Shown here: one piece after another, positions 52,275 through 61,921 of the stretch
Position numbering within the stretch: position 1 is the stretch's first letter
Layout: every line of letters begins with the position of its first letter
Assembly (NCBI RefSeq): GCF_900167025.1
Contig: NZ_FUXC01000001.1
Location: forward strand, 1-64,000
Direction: 5' to 3'
Source of the DNA: Treponema berlinense
GTDB lineage: Bacteria > Spirochaetota > Spirochaetia > Treponematales > Treponemataceae
Length of the DNA: 64,000 nt
Notes under the pieces: model-generated
What the model was told of the DNA's origin: nothing
The model's database searches: none
What the model saw: only the letters and a program-made list of their open reading frames with translations
Position numbers and translations under genes: made by a program

Positions 52275-52977
52275 TATAAAGAATTTACATGTTTCTTACG
52301 GCGGAATTAAAGCCCTCCGCGGTGTTGATGTTCAGGTTCCTGACGGAAAAATTGTTACACTGATTGGTGCAAACGGTGCCGGAAAGTCAACTTTATTGCG
52401 TACAATCAGCGGTCTTGTAAAGGCTGAAAGCGGTTCAGTTGAATTTGGCGGAACTGAACTTACTGGAATGAAAATCGATAAAATCTGTTCGCAGGGAATT
52501 GCCCTTAGTCCAGAAGGAAGACATGTTTTTGCAGATTTGACCGTAAAGGAAAATTTAAGCATAGGAGCTTATTTGCGAAAAGATAAGGCCGAAATCGAAA
52601 AAGACCTGCAATGGGTTTATTCACTTTTTCCGCGTCTAAAAGAAAGAAACTGGCAGTATGCAGGCACACTTTCTGGCGGAGAGCAGCAGATGCTTGCTGT
52701 TGGACGCGCTCTTATGAGCCGGCCTAAACTTTTGATGATGGATGAGCCTTCTTTGGGGCTGGCCCCTCTTATCGTTCAGCAAATTTTTGATATAATAAAA
52801 GAAATCAACAAGGCCGGAGTGACGATTCTTCTGATTGAGCAGAACGCGAATATGGCTCTAAAAATTGCAGACAAGGCTTATGTTCTTGAAACTGGTTCAA
52901 TTGTTTTAGAGGGCAGCGGTGAAGAACTTTTACAGAATGAATCTGTTCGGGAGGCCTATCTCGGAAAAAAGAAATAA
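52267..52977 (+). CDS. livF: Branched-chain amino-acid ABC transporter ATP-binding protein LivF
   Basis: A 236-aa ATPase, partner of LivG. Walker A GANGAGKSTLLRT, Q-loop region ALSPEGRHVF, signature LSGGEQQMLAVGRAL, Walker B LLMMDEPSLGLAP and LIEQNANMAL are typical of LivF. GGAGG (52256-52260) places the start at ATG 52267, inside the end of livG. Its stop codon is followed immediately by the ATG of the FliG gene. Confidence 0.94.
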   Translation: MLSIKNLHVSYGGIKALRGVDVQVPDGKIVTLIGANGAGKSTLLRTISGLVKAESGSVEFGGTELTGMKIDKICSQGIALSPEGRHVFADLTVKENLSIGAYLRKDKAEIEKDLQWVYSLFPRLKERNWQYAGTLSGGEQQMLAVGRALMSRPKLLMMDEPSLGLAPLIVQQIFDIIKEINKAGVTILLIEQNANMALKIADKAYVLETGSIVLEGSGEELLQNESVREAYLGKKK

Positions 52978-54312
52978 ATGAAACTTTCAGATTTTGAACT
53001 TAACGCTTATTTAAAAAATTCTGCCGGAAATTCCGGTTCTGAAAAATCAGTTGCGGATATGGTGCTTTCAGACCGCTTAAAAGACGAAAAAAAAACGGTA
53101 AAGCCTTTTAATCCAAGACGAATATATTCAAATCCTGTAGTTCAAAAATCTGAAAACGATAAAGCCGGTAAACCTTTTTCTGGTGAAAATTTTTCGACGT
53201 CTGGATTTCAAAAATCTTTTGGACCAGATTCCGGAAAAAGTTCAGTTTCGGATTTTGCTTCGGAAAATGCGATTAAAAACGGCGGACTTTTAAAAGTTCC
53301 TGTTCAACCGCCTTCTCCAGTCGGAAAAGACAATGTTTACAGGCGGGTTGCAAAGTTTTTAATGCTTATTGGAATTGACGAGGCGGCAAAAATCCTTCCG
53401 CACCTTTCGTCAGACCAAATTGAAAAAATAATTCCTGAACTTGCGACAATTCGTTCAGTCGAAAAAGACGAAGCTGTTTCAATCCTAAAAGAATTTAAGT
53501 CTTTGACGGAACGTGCCCGCGAAGACGGCGGAGTGAACACTGCCAGAAATATTCTTGAAAAAGCATTTGGAGCAAAAAAAGCAGGCGAAGTTTTAGAAAA
53601 AGCAGTTCCTTTTAAAAACGGAAAGCCGTTCAATTATCTGAGCGAAGCGGACAGCGAAAAAATTGCCACGCTTTTAAAAGACGAAAGTGCAAATGTTCGT
53701 GCCCTTGTCTGTTCTAACCTTCCGCCCAAAAAGGCCGCCCAGTTTATAAATTCACTTCCCGAAAAAGAAAAGACGGAATTGATTTTGCATCTGGCAAAAC
53801 TTAAGAAAATGAATCCGGATATTGTTGCAAGAATCGACGAGGCGTTGCTCAAAAAAATGAATTCGCTTGTAACCGAAAACTCTGATTCAATTGACGGAAA
53901 GAACGTGCTTGCCCAGATTTTAAAACAGATGGACAGCGCAAACGAAGAAAAACTTCTTGATAAAATTTCTTCTTCAGATCCTCTCTTGAGCGAAGAACTG
54001 AGGGAAAGGCTTTTTACAATTGATGATATTGTTAATGCTGACGACAAATTTATTCAAAAAAAATTACAGCAGATGCACGATGAAGAGATTGCATTTGTAA
54101 TTCATTGCAAAAAAGACGATTTTAGAAATAAAATTTTATTCAACGTGTCAGAAAACCGTCGAAAAATGATTCTTGACGAAGAAGAAAGGCGAAGCCCAAT
54201 GCGAAAAACTGATGTTGAAAAAGCAACTTCTTTGTTTTTTGCTTATATGAGACGCGCCTGGGAAGAAGGAAAATTGATTATAAAAGGAAGGGATGACGAA
54301 ATTTATGTCTGA
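52978..54312 (+). CDS. fliG1: FliG-like flagellar motor switch protein with an N-terminal extension
   Basis: A 444-aa relative of FliG, which forms the rotor ring that receives torque from the stator. The first 115 residues are a Ser/Lys/Asn-rich extension absent from ordinary FliG. The middle repeats FliG armadillo-like motifs (AKFLMLIGIDEAAKILPHLSSDQIEKIIPELATI). The C-terminal domain keeps LFTIDDIVNADDKFIQKKLQQM, matching the charged torque helix, and the final LFFAYMRRAWEEGKLII. Spirochaetes carry two FliG proteins; this fits the divergent FliG1 type. It starts on the base after the livF stop and overlaps the peptidase gene by eight bases, an unusual place for a flagellar gene. Confidence 0.82.
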   Translation: MKLSDFELNAYLKNSAGNSGSEKSVADMVLSDRLKDEKKTVKPFNPRRIYSNPVVQKSENDKAGKPFSGENFSTSGFQKSFGPDSGKSSVSDFASENAIKNGGLLKVPVQPPSPVGKDNVYRRVAKFLMLIGIDEAAKILPHLSSDQIEKIIPELATIRSVEKDEAVSILKEFKSLTERAREDGGVNTARNILEKAFGAKKAGEVLEKAVPFKNGKPFNYLSEADSEKIATLLKDESANVRALVCSNLPPKKAAQFINSLPEKEKTELILHLAKLKKMNPDIVARIDEALLKKMNSLVTENSDSIDGKNVLAQILKQMDSANEEKLLDKISSSDPLLSEELRERLFTIDDIVNADDKFIQKKLQQMHDEEIAFVIHCKKDDFRNKILFNVSENRRKMILDEEERRSPMRKTDVEKATSLFFAYMRRAWEEGKLIIKGRDDEIYV

Positions 54313-57300
54313 TATAAAAATTTTTGAAAAGGGAAGTGAATATAACGGTTTTTGTGTTTTAAATGTTTTTGAATTAAAAGATTATCATTCAACGGCAATT
54401 TATTTGCGGCACAAAAAAACAGGGCTTGAAGTTTTGCACCTTGTGAACGATGAAACCGAAAATCTTTTTTCTTTTACTTTTCGAACTCCCAATCCTGAAG
54501 GAAACGGCGCTGCCCATATAATGGAACATTCCGTTTTGTGCGGGTCTGAGCGTTACCCTCTAAAAGATCCTTTTACGCAGCTTTCAAACCAGAGCGTAAA
54601 AACTTATTTGAATGCCGCAACTTATGCAGATAAAACGGTTTATCCTGCGAGTTCGACTGTCGAGGCAGATTATTTTAATTTGATGAGCGTTTATGCAGAC
54701 GCAGTTTTTTTCCCGAGGCTTTCGCCTGAAATTTTTGCCCAGGAAGCCCATCGTCTGGAAATTGACGGAGACGGAAAAACTTCTATTCAGGGGGTTGTTT
54801 ACAACGAGATGAAAGGCGTTTATTCGTCTTTTGAATCGGTTGCAATGGACGTTCCTGTAAGAAATCTTTTAAAAAATTCAATTTACGAAGAAGATTCTGG
54901 CGGCGATCCTTTAAAGATTCCTTTTTTAACTTACGAAGAATACAGAAATTTTCATAAAAAATGGTACAGGCCAGAAAACTGTTTTGTTTTTTTGTACGGA
55001 AATATTCCGACAGAAAAGCAACTGGATTTTTTGCAAAAAAATTTTTTGACCAGGCTTGAAGAAAAAAATCCTGACTTTGAATGGACAGATGACATAAGAA
55101 ATTCAATTTTAAAAACTCATCTTGAATATGTAACTCCAAAAAAACTTGAAACTGAGCTTTTTGTAAAGACAACCGGACCTTCTGGCGAAGAAAACGAAAA
55201 GAAAAGCACGGTTTACGTTACCTGGGATTTGGGAGAATCAAAAGATGCCGAACAAAATATGGAAAAAATATTTTTGACAGGCGTTCTCCTAAATCATGAC
55301 GGCTCTCCGCTCCAAAAGGCTCTTGTCGAAAGTGAACTTGGCGAAGATACTGCTCCTGGAATGGGTCTTGACGGACTTTTTCATACTCTTTTTACAGTCG
55401 GATTGCGCGGTGTTAAGAAAAACAGCGCCGAAAAAGTAAAGGAACTCGTTTTTGCAACCTTGAATAAAATCGTAGAAAATGGAATTGATAAAGACGATAT
55501 TGATTCAACTTTGATGGGACTTGAGATTTCTCATCGCGAAATTGAACGCAATAACGGACCATTTGCAAAATCTCTGATGATGGCACCGATAAACGCCTGG
55601 CTTTACGGAAATAAAATCGAAGACAGTTTTCGCTTGAGAAGTGTTCTTGAAAAAGTAAGGCAGAAAATTCAAAACAAAAAAGGCTATCTTGAAGAGCTGA
55701 TAGAAAAATTCTTCCTGGAAAACAAAAATTTTGCTGTTTGCGAAATCATTCCTTCAAAAAAATATACGACAGAAAGAACAAGACAGGAAAATGCGCTTGT
55801 AAAAGAACTGGTTCAAAAAACTTCGTTGGAAGCCATTAAAAAAGAAAATGCTGAACTTCATGCTTTTCAAAGCAAAAAAGACGATACTTCCTGCCTTCCA
55901 CACCTTCGTCCATGCGATTTTATTATTAAAGGAAAGAGAATTTCTGACAGTTATTCGCTAAAAATCAAAACGCTCGAAGGAAAAGACAATTCTTCTGTGG
56001 ACTATTTTGAAAGCGGCGAAAATACCAACGGCGTTACCTATGTTGATGTAGGGTTCCCGGCCGATGTTTTAAGTTCGGACAAGTACAAATATCTTTCTCT
56101 TTTTGCAGAAACAGTATGCGACTGCGGCTGGGGAAAACTTGACTGGAGCGAAGCTGCCGCCGAAACAGCCCTTTATACAGGTGGAATTACCTGTTCTGTT
56201 TTGACGAGCGAAACTCCGTTCACAAAAAACAATGCCGATTTTAGAAAAAAACACAATTTTACGGCACGCGACTGGGTTGTTTTTAAGCTTAAGGTAATCG
56301 ATGAAAAACTTAAGGAAGGACTTGGACTTTTTGCGGACAACATAAACAATGTCGATTTTAGCGATTATAAACGCTTAAAGGATATTGCGGTTGAAACGAG
56401 AAATGATTTTGATTCAAGCGTTGTGCCTGCCGGTCATCAGTACGCAATGCTCAGAAGCTTGAGAAAAACTTCTAGGGTTTCTGCGGTTGATGAAATTTTA
56501 AATGGTTTAACCCAGATTTTTTGCCTGCATGAACTTGCCGAGGCTGACCCGAAAAATAATTCCGCCGTCTTTAATGAAATTTTACGTCAAATCAAAGCTG
56601 GCGGCGGTTTTATCCACGTGACTGCCGAACCGGAAACCATTGAAAAAAATAAGGAACTTATTGCCGGTTTTGTAAAATCAATCGGACTGTGCGCCCTAAA
56701 ATCTCCAAAAGAAAACAGCCTTGAAGAATTTGTAAAATTAACAGAATTAGACGGCAAAAAAAGTCTGGAGAATTCCGGCGATGCCGGCGATGAAAAAATT
56801 GTGATTCCGAGCCTTGTTGGTTTTGCCGGAGAAGCGTTTAAAACGATTGCTTACGGTCAAAAAGGAAATGCGATTCTTGAAATCTGCTGTCATTGGCTTT
56901 CTAATATTCTTCTTTGGGAAAAAGTCAGGACAATCGGCGGCGCATACGGCGCTTTTTGCGATATTGATTCTACTACTGGAAACGTTTTGTTTGCTTCTTA
57001 TCGGGATCCGACACCTCAAAAAACAGCAGATGTTTTTGAAAACTGCTTAAAAGAGGCGGCCCTTATGGATTTTAGTCAGGACGAAACAGAAAAAGCCGTA
57101 ATGGGAACTTATTCGCATTTTGTTGTGCCAAAAACACCTCGCGCACGCGGAAACATTGAGCTTTTGCGGACTTTGTATGCAATTGACGATGATGACCGGG
57201 AAAATAAGCTCCTTGAACTTTTGCATTGTACTCCGGAAGAATTAAAAAAAGGTTTTAATGAGCTTCTAGAGTTTTCAAAAAAAATAAAATATCGTGTTAT

Positions 57301-57355
57301 AATCGGACCTGAGAATGATGATTTGAGTGGCGAAAAGATATTTTTACCATTATAA
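54305..57355 (+). CDS. M16C-family zinc metallopeptidase (PreP/Cym1-like)
   Basis: A 1016-aa clamshell peptidase made of two M16 halves joined by a hinge. The inverted zinc motif HXXEH is H71-E74-H75 in HIMEHSVLCGS, followed by the family block VKTYLNAATYADKTVYPASS and a distal Glu in the YNEMKGVYSS region. The C-terminal half carries RTIGGAYGAFCDID and the R/Y pair region TPRARGN. Length and lack of a signal peptide fit cytoplasmic PreP-type enzymes that degrade unstructured peptides up to about 65 residues. The start is ATG 54305, overlapping the FliG stop by eight bases with GGAAGGGA upstream. Confidence 0.92.
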   Translation: MSDIKIFEKGSEYNGFCVLNVFELKDYHSTAIYLRHKKTGLEVLHLVNDETENLFSFTFRTPNPEGNGAAHIMEHSVLCGSERYPLKDPFTQLSNQSVKTYLNAATYADKTVYPASSTVEADYFNLMSVYADAVFFPRLSPEIFAQEAHRLEIDGDGKTSIQGVVYNEMKGVYSSFESVAMDVPVRNLLKNSIYEEDSGGDPLKIPFLTYEEYRNFHKKWYRPENCFVFLYGNIPTEKQLDFLQKNFLTRLEEKNPDFEWTDDIRNSILKTHLEYVTPKKLETELFVKTTGPSGEENEKKSTVYVTWDLGESKDAEQNMEKIFLTGVLLNHDGSPLQKALVESELGEDTAPGMGLDGLFHTLFTVGLRGVKKNSAEKVKELVFATLNKIVENGIDKDDIDSTLMGLEISHREIERNNGPFAKSLMMAPINAWLYGNKIEDSFRLRSVLEKVRQKIQNKKGYLEELIEKFFLENKNFAVCEIIPSKKYTTERTRQENALVKELVQKTSLEAIKKENAELHAFQSKKDDTSCLPHLRPCDFIIKGKRISDSYSLKIKTLEGKDNSSVDYFESGENTNGVTYVDVGFPADVLSSDKYKYLSLFAETVCDCGWGKLDWSEAAAETALYTGGITCSVLTSETPFTKNNADFRKKHNFTARDWVVFKLKVIDEKLKEGLGLFADNINNVDFSDYKRLKDIAVETRNDFDSSVVPAGHQYAMLRSLRKTSRVSAVDEILNGLTQIFCLHELAEADPKNNSAVFNEILRQIKAGGGFIHVTAEPETIEKNKELIAGFVKSIGLCALKSPKENSLEEFVKLTELDGKKSLENSGDAGDEKIVIPSLVGFAGEAFKTIAYGQKGNAILEICCHWLSNILLWEKVRTIGGAYGAFCDIDSTTGNVLFASYRDPTPQKTADVFENCLKEAALMDFSQDETEKAVMGTYSHFVVPKTPRARGNIELLRTLYAIDDDDRENKLLELLHCTPEELKKGFNELLEFSKKIKYRVIIGPENDDLSGEKIFLPL

Positions 57356-57378
57356 TAGTAATATACGGGAGATTTATT

Positions 57379-57597
57379 ATGAATCATAAATATGAAACTT
57401 GTATAAAAATGTTAAGACAGCTCGTATCAGATATTCAGGGAGCACCGTATCCAAGTGAGAATTTTGAGCCTGAATTATATAAAATCTGGTATGAACATGT
57501 TCAAAATGCTGCCGTAAATTGTTTTGAATATCTCGATGATAATTTTCCTCAGGAAAAGGAAGATTTTGATAAGACTTTGAATAAAATCTTTAAATAA
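57379..57597 (+). CDS. Small hypothetical protein
   Basis: A 72-aa soluble, mostly helical protein rich in aromatic and acidic residues (PYPSENFEPELYKIWYEHVQNAAVN). No family recognised. GGGAG (57367-57371) lies before the ATG and the gene follows the M16C gene by 23 bp, so it is likely the last gene of that transcript. Confidence 0.65.
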   Translation: MNHKYETCIKMLRQLVSDIQGAPYPSENFEPELYKIWYEHVQNAAVNCFEYLDDNFPQEKEDFDKTLNKIFK

Positions 57598-57677
57598 ATC
57601 TAAATCAATAATCCGTTTTTGCCGAAATTTAATCTATATAGAAGAGAAAAATTTCTTTTTTGGCAAAGGTGGGTGCA

Positions 57678-58847
57678 ATGGCGGCATCGAAAAAGTACAA
57701 TCGTTTTGATAATTATTTACTGAAAGGAAAACTGCGCCGTAAAGGTTTTGAGTGGTGGCGTTATATTTTTACAGGAATCAACAGGGCAACAGGAGAACAA
57801 AAGACCTTTTTTGTTGAATTGTATTATATAAATCCGTTGATTTCGCCCAAAAAAGCGATAATAGCACAAAAATCCCAGTTAAAAATTTCTGATTCTGATT
57901 TGCAGTACGCGCTTGCAGGGACTTTGGCCGCAAGCAAATCTAACGAAGAAGAAAATTTTATTCCAAGTTATGCTCTTTTAAAAACTGGATTTTATGGAGA
58001 AAACGGCAGACAGTTCAACTGTTTTTATCCAGCGGAAAAACTTAGTTATATAAAAGCTGATCAGTCTTTTAAACTGGAAAATTGTATTTTTGGAAAAGAC
58101 TTGATTTCCGGCAATATCGAAGTTACGGAAGAAAATTTGTCCGAAAAACCTGAACTTTTGTGTTCGATTGGAACGATGAAATGGAACTTGCACTTTGAAA
58201 AAACTATTGAATCGGCTCCTTTGTATAAAAATAAAAACGATTTATGGATTCCGCTTGGCGCAAAAACAGTCTTTGCAGGAATTGTTGAATTAAACGGAAC
58301 TGAATACACAGTCGTTCCTAGAAGTTCTGCCGGTTATATTTCTAAATCCTGGGGCGAAAAGCCGATTGAAAATTATTTCCATCTTTCATCGACAAATTTT
58401 ACGAGTTCAATTTCTGGAAAAAATTTAGGAAAATCCTGCTTTTGTATTGAAGGCGAATTTGAAAAAAAACTGAACGCCTTTGTCGAACTCGAAGGAAGAA
58501 AAATTTCTCTGGATGGAAAAGGAATTTTTAACAAATACTCTGAAATTCATTCCTGCTCGCAAATGCCAGTAGATGCCGACGGCGAAAAATTGCACTGGAG
58601 CGTAAGCGTTCACTGGAAAAAATATGTAATCGATGTTGATGTTTACTGCAGGACTTCGCAAATGCTCATAAAAAATTATGAACTTTTGGAAGGCGGAAGG
58701 AATTTAATCGAAATTTGCAGTGGTGGAACAGGCTTTGGAGAAATAAAGATTTTTAAAAAAATCAGAAAGAATCTTGAGCTTTTGGAGCACGCAACTATAT
58801 TCGATGTAATCTGCGACTTTGGTTCGGTTGACTCAGCGGAATGCTAA
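57678..58847 (+). CDS. Tocopherol-cyclase/hydratase-like beta protein
   Basis: A 389-aa protein without signal peptide. The opening YLLKGKLRRKGFEWWRYIFTG, then NRATGEQKTFFVELYYINP, resembles a bacterial group related to tocopherol cyclase and carotenoid 1,2-hydratase (lipocalin-like double beta domains), where KGFEWWxxxFTG followed by an FFIEF-type strand is typical. The rest is beta-rich with repeated aromatic residues (MKWNLHFEK, LHWSVSVHWKKYVIDVDVYC). No active-site assignment can be made. Start is ATG 57678 after AAAGGTGGG (57665-57673). It stands alone between the M16C unit and clpB. Confidence 0.55.
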   Translation: MAASKKYNRFDNYLLKGKLRRKGFEWWRYIFTGINRATGEQKTFFVELYYINPLISPKKAIIAQKSQLKISDSDLQYALAGTLAASKSNEEENFIPSYALLKTGFYGENGRQFNCFYPAEKLSYIKADQSFKLENCIFGKDLISGNIEVTEENLSEKPELLCSIGTMKWNLHFEKTIESAPLYKNKNDLWIPLGAKTVFAGIVELNGTEYTVVPRSSAGYISKSWGEKPIENYFHLSSTNFTSSISGKNLGKSCFCIEGEFEKKLNAFVELEGRKISLDGKGIFNKYSEIHSCSQMPVDADGEKLHWSVSVHWKKYVIDVDVYCRTSQMLIKNYELLEGGRNLIEICSGGTGFGEIKIFKKIRKNLELLEHATIFDVICDFGSVDSAEC

Positions 58848-59036
58848 AAGCGCACGACCGGGCTTGTAGCCAGGATGCTTGCATGCTGTCGCATGCTGCG
58901 GCTTTTGCTTAGCGCAAAACCAGTTTATTTACGTGTGCGCTAAAGCGCACGACCGGGCATAATAGCCCGGAAAGGAGCCCCGGAGTTGCCGGAACGGCAA
59001 TGAGCGCATAGCGAAGGGCGGATAGCCGGAAATTCT
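58847..59036 (+). repeat. Composite (double) modular intergenic repeat
   Basis: GCGCACGACCGGGCTTGTAG, GCATGC-TGTC-GCATGC, TGCGGCTTTTGCTTAGCGCA, GTGCGC-TAAA-GCGCAC, CCGGGC-ATAATA-GCCCGG, AAAGGAGC, then TTGCCG-GAA-CGGCAA and a shortened end (GGGCGGATAGCCGGA). The core matches 26690 and 38334. The gap 58848-59197 otherwise holds only a terminator and AT-rich sequence. Confidence 0.75.
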
Positions 59037-59074
59037 GGAATATGTTTTTTATGAACAAAAAATGATTTTTTTTT

Positions 59075-59099
59075 GCAGCAATTGTGCTGCTTTTTTTTT
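59075..59099 (+). terminator. Terminator before clpB
   Basis: GCAGCA-ATTG-TGCTGC (59075-59090) followed by nine T residues; also preceded by eight T residues. Confidence 0.7.
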
Positions 59100-59197
59100 G
59101 CCTTTTTTTTATTTTATGAGTATTTTGAAATTATAAGAACAAAAAATTCTCTTAGAAAATTTTTAGAGATGTAAATAAAAAATTTTGGAGGCGAAAA

Positions 59198-61786
59198 ATG
59201 AATTTTGATCAGTTTACGTTAAAAGCACAGGACGCTCTCCAGGAAGCCAGTGCTCTTGCTCAGCAAAATGACCATGCGGAAATCGGGCTTGAACATCTTT
59301 TAATTGCACTTCTTGAACAGAAAGATGGGCTTGTTAAACCTATTGTCGAAAGAATCGGGGTTAGTGCCGGAGATTTGGACAGTGCGGCAAAAAATCTTTT
59401 GGCTTCGTATCCGAAGGTTACTGGAAATGTTCAGATTGGTCTTTCTTCTGCGGCTCAGAAAGTGCTTGCAAAGGCTGAAAAGGAAATGAATTCTCTTAAG
59501 GATCAGTATCTTTCGGTTGAGCATATTTTGCTTGCGATGAGCGAAAGCGAAGACCGGACTGGGGAACTTTTGCGGAAATACGGAGTTACCCGGGAAGCAA
59601 TTCTTGAAAGTTTAAAGGCGGTTCGTGGAAATCAGACTGTTGACAGCCAGGACCCGGAAAGCAAGATGCAGTCGCTTGAAAAATACTGCACGGATTTGAC
59701 GGCTCGTGCCAGACAGGACAAAATTGATCCGGTTATTGGACGAGATGAGGAAATTCGCCGTGTAATGCAGGTTTTGATACGCCGGACTAAGAATAATCCT
59801 GTTTTGATTGGTGAACCTGGTGTCGGAAAAACTGCAATTGTCGAAGGTCTTGCGCGCCGTATTGCTAGTGGCGATGTTCCTGAAAGTTTGAAAAATAAAC
59901 GGCTTTTGAGCCTTGATATGGGAAGCCTTGTTGCCGGAGCAAAATTCCGCGGCGAGTTTGAAGAAAGGCTTAAGGCTGTAATTACTGAAGTTTCAAAGAG
60001 CGAAGGTCAGATAATTATGTTTATCGATGAACTTCACACTATTGTCGGTGCCGGCGCGAGCGAAGGAAGCATGGACGCTTCTAATCTTCTTAAACCGGCT
60101 CTTGCCCGCGGAGAACTTCATGTAATCGGTGCTACTACTTTGAACGAGTATCGCAAGTACATTGAAAAAGATAGCGCGCTTGAAAGAAGGTTTCAGCAGG
60201 TTTACTGCGCTGAGCCGACTGTTGAAGATACGATTGCGATTTTGCGTGGTTTGAGGGATAAGTATGAAATTCATCATGGTGTTAAAATCAACGATGAAGC
60301 TCTTGTTGCCGCTGCAGAACTTTCCAACCGTTATATAACAAACAGATTTTTGCCAGACAAGGCAATCGACCTTGTTGACGAGGCTGCAAGCCGTTTAAAA
60401 ATGGAAATCGAAAGCGAGCCGACGGCCCTTGATCAGCTTGAACGAAAAATTTTGCAGTTGCAGATTGAAAAACAGTCGCTTTCCAAGGAAGATGACAAGG
60501 CGAGTCTTGAACGTCTTGAAAAACTTGAAAAGGAACTTGCGGACGTTACGAACAAACGCGATTCAATGAAACTGGAATGGCAGAACGAAAAAGCCCAGAT
60601 TGATAAATCGCGCAACCTTAAGGAAAAACTGGAGAATGCCCGGTTTGAAGAGGAAAAGTTTACACGCGAAGGAAATCTTGCAAAGGCTGCTGAATACAAA
60701 TATTCGATAATTCCTGATTTGCAAAAACAGCTGGCAGAAAGTCAGGCCGCGGACGAAAAAAGAGTGAATTCTGCTGATGAGTCGCTTTTGCGGCAGGAAG
60801 TTACTGAAGAAGATATTGCCTCAGTTGTAAGCGTTTGGACAGGAATTCCTGTAAGCAAGATGATGACGAGCGAAAAACAAAAATATGTTCAGCTCGAAAG
60901 TGTTTTGCACAAGCGCGTTATTGGTCAGAACGAAGCTGTAAAAGTTGTAAGCGATGCAATCAGACGAAACAAGGCTGGTCTTAACGATCCAAACAGACCT
61001 CTCGGCAGTTTTATGTTTATTGGTCCGACTGGTGTAGGTAAGACTGAACTTGCAAAAACTTTGGCTGATTTTTTGTTCAACGATGAAAAAGCCCTTACTC
61101 GAATCGATATGTCCGAATATATGGAAAAATTCAGTGTGAGCCGTCTTATCGGTGCACCTCCAGGATATGTAGGTTACGATGAAGGCGGACAGTTGACAGA
61201 AGCAGTGCGCCGCCGGCCATACAGCGTAATTTTGTTCGATGAAGTCGAAAAAGCTCATCCAGATGTTTTTAACGTTCTTCTTCAGGTTCTTGATGATGGA
61301 CGGCTTACAGATGGACAGGGACGCGTAGTAGATTTTAAAAACACGATAATCATTATGACCTCAAACCTCGGAAGCAATTTGATTCTTGAGGCTGGAGAAA
61401 ATAATGAAACTGACAGTTCAAAACTTAAAGGCGAAATTGATTCACTGTTAAAATCAACCTTTAGACCAGAATTTTTGAACCGTATTGATGAAATCGTAAT
61501 GTTCAACCGTCTTGACAGAAGTTGTATCGGCGGAATCGTAAAAATTCAGCTTGAAAGGGTTACAAAACGCCTTGAAGACAGAAGAATTGCGATTAAGTTT
61601 GATGATTCTGCTGTGAACTTTATTGCAGAGAAAGGTTATGATCCAGCCTTCGGTGCCCGCCCGATAAAAAGAGCCGTGCAGACCTGGGTTGAAAACCCTC
61701 TTTCAAAAGAGCTTCTCGAAGGAAAGTTTGGCGAAGGCAGCGTGATAAATGTTTCTTCTGACGGAAAAGAGCTTATTTTTAAGTAA
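59198..61786 (+). CDS. clpB: Chaperone disaggregase ClpB
   Basis: An 862-aa Hsp100 hexameric ATPase that extracts proteins from aggregates together with DnaK/DnaJ/GrpE, all encoded in this window. Order: Clp N-domain repeats (1-145), first AAA module with GEPGVGKTA and [14 protein letters not shown], a coiled-coil middle domain (about 400-525) typical of ClpB rather than ClpC or ClpA, and a second AAA module with [27 protein letters not shown] and the C-terminal [18 protein letters not shown] lies before the ATG. Standing alone between a terminator at 59075 and one at 61842. Confidence 0.97.
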   Translation: MNFDQFTLKAQDALQEASALAQQNDHAEIGLEHLLIALLEQKDGLVKPIVERIGVSAGDLDSAAKNLLASYPKVTGNVQIGLSSAAQKVLAKAEKEMNSLKDQYLSVEHILLAMSESEDRTGELLRKYGVTREAILESLKAVRGNQTVDSQDPESKMQSLEKYCTDLTARARQDKIDPVIGRDEEIRRVMQVLIRRTKNNPVLIGEPGVGKTAIVEGLARRIASGDVPESLKNKRLLSLDMGSLVAGAKFRGEFEERLKAVITEVSKSEGQIIMFIDELHTIVGAGASEGSMDASNLLKPALARGELHVIGATTLNEYRKYIEKDSALERRFQQVYCAEPTVEDTIAILRGLRDKYEIHHGVKINDEALVAAAELSNRYITNRFLPDKAIDLVDEAASRLKMEIESEPTALDQLERKILQLQIEKQSLSKEDDKASLERLEKLEKELADVTNKRDSMKLEWQNEKAQIDKSRNLKEKLENARFEEEKFTREGNLAKAAEYKYSIIPDLQKQLAESQAADEKRVNSADESLLRQEVTEEDIASVVSVWTGIPVSKMMTSEKQKYVQLESVLHKRVIGQNEAVKVVSDAIRRNKAGLNDPNRPLGSFMFIGPTGVGKTELAKTLADFLFNDEKALTRIDMSEYMEKFSVSRLIGAPPGYVGYDEGGQLTEAVRRRPYSVILFDEVEKAHPDVFNVLLQVLDDGRLTDGQGRVVDFKNTIIIMTSNLGSNLILEAGENNETDSSKLKGEIDSLLKSTFRPEFLNRIDEIVMFNRLDRSCIGGIVKIQLERVTKRLEDRRIAIKFDDSAVNFIAEKGYDPAFGARPIKRAVQTWVENPLSKELLEGKFGEGSVINVSSDGKELIFK

Positions 61787-61841
61787 GTTTGAACCTTAGA
61801 AAATTCAAAAAAGCAGTTTTTCAGAAGAAAATTTAAAAACG

Positions 61842-61880
61842 AAAAAAGCGGTCTGATAGAAATATCAAACCGCTTTTTTT
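61842..61880. terminator. Shared bidirectional terminator of clpB and mglC
   Basis: AAAAAAGCGGT (61842-61852) pairs with ACCGCTTTTTT (61869-61879), with an inner TGAT/ATCA pair; T-runs occur on both strands. Confidence 0.85.
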
Positions 61881-61921
61881 AGTTTTATTTATAAAAGTTT
61901 ACAAAATTTCGTTAGTTTCGA

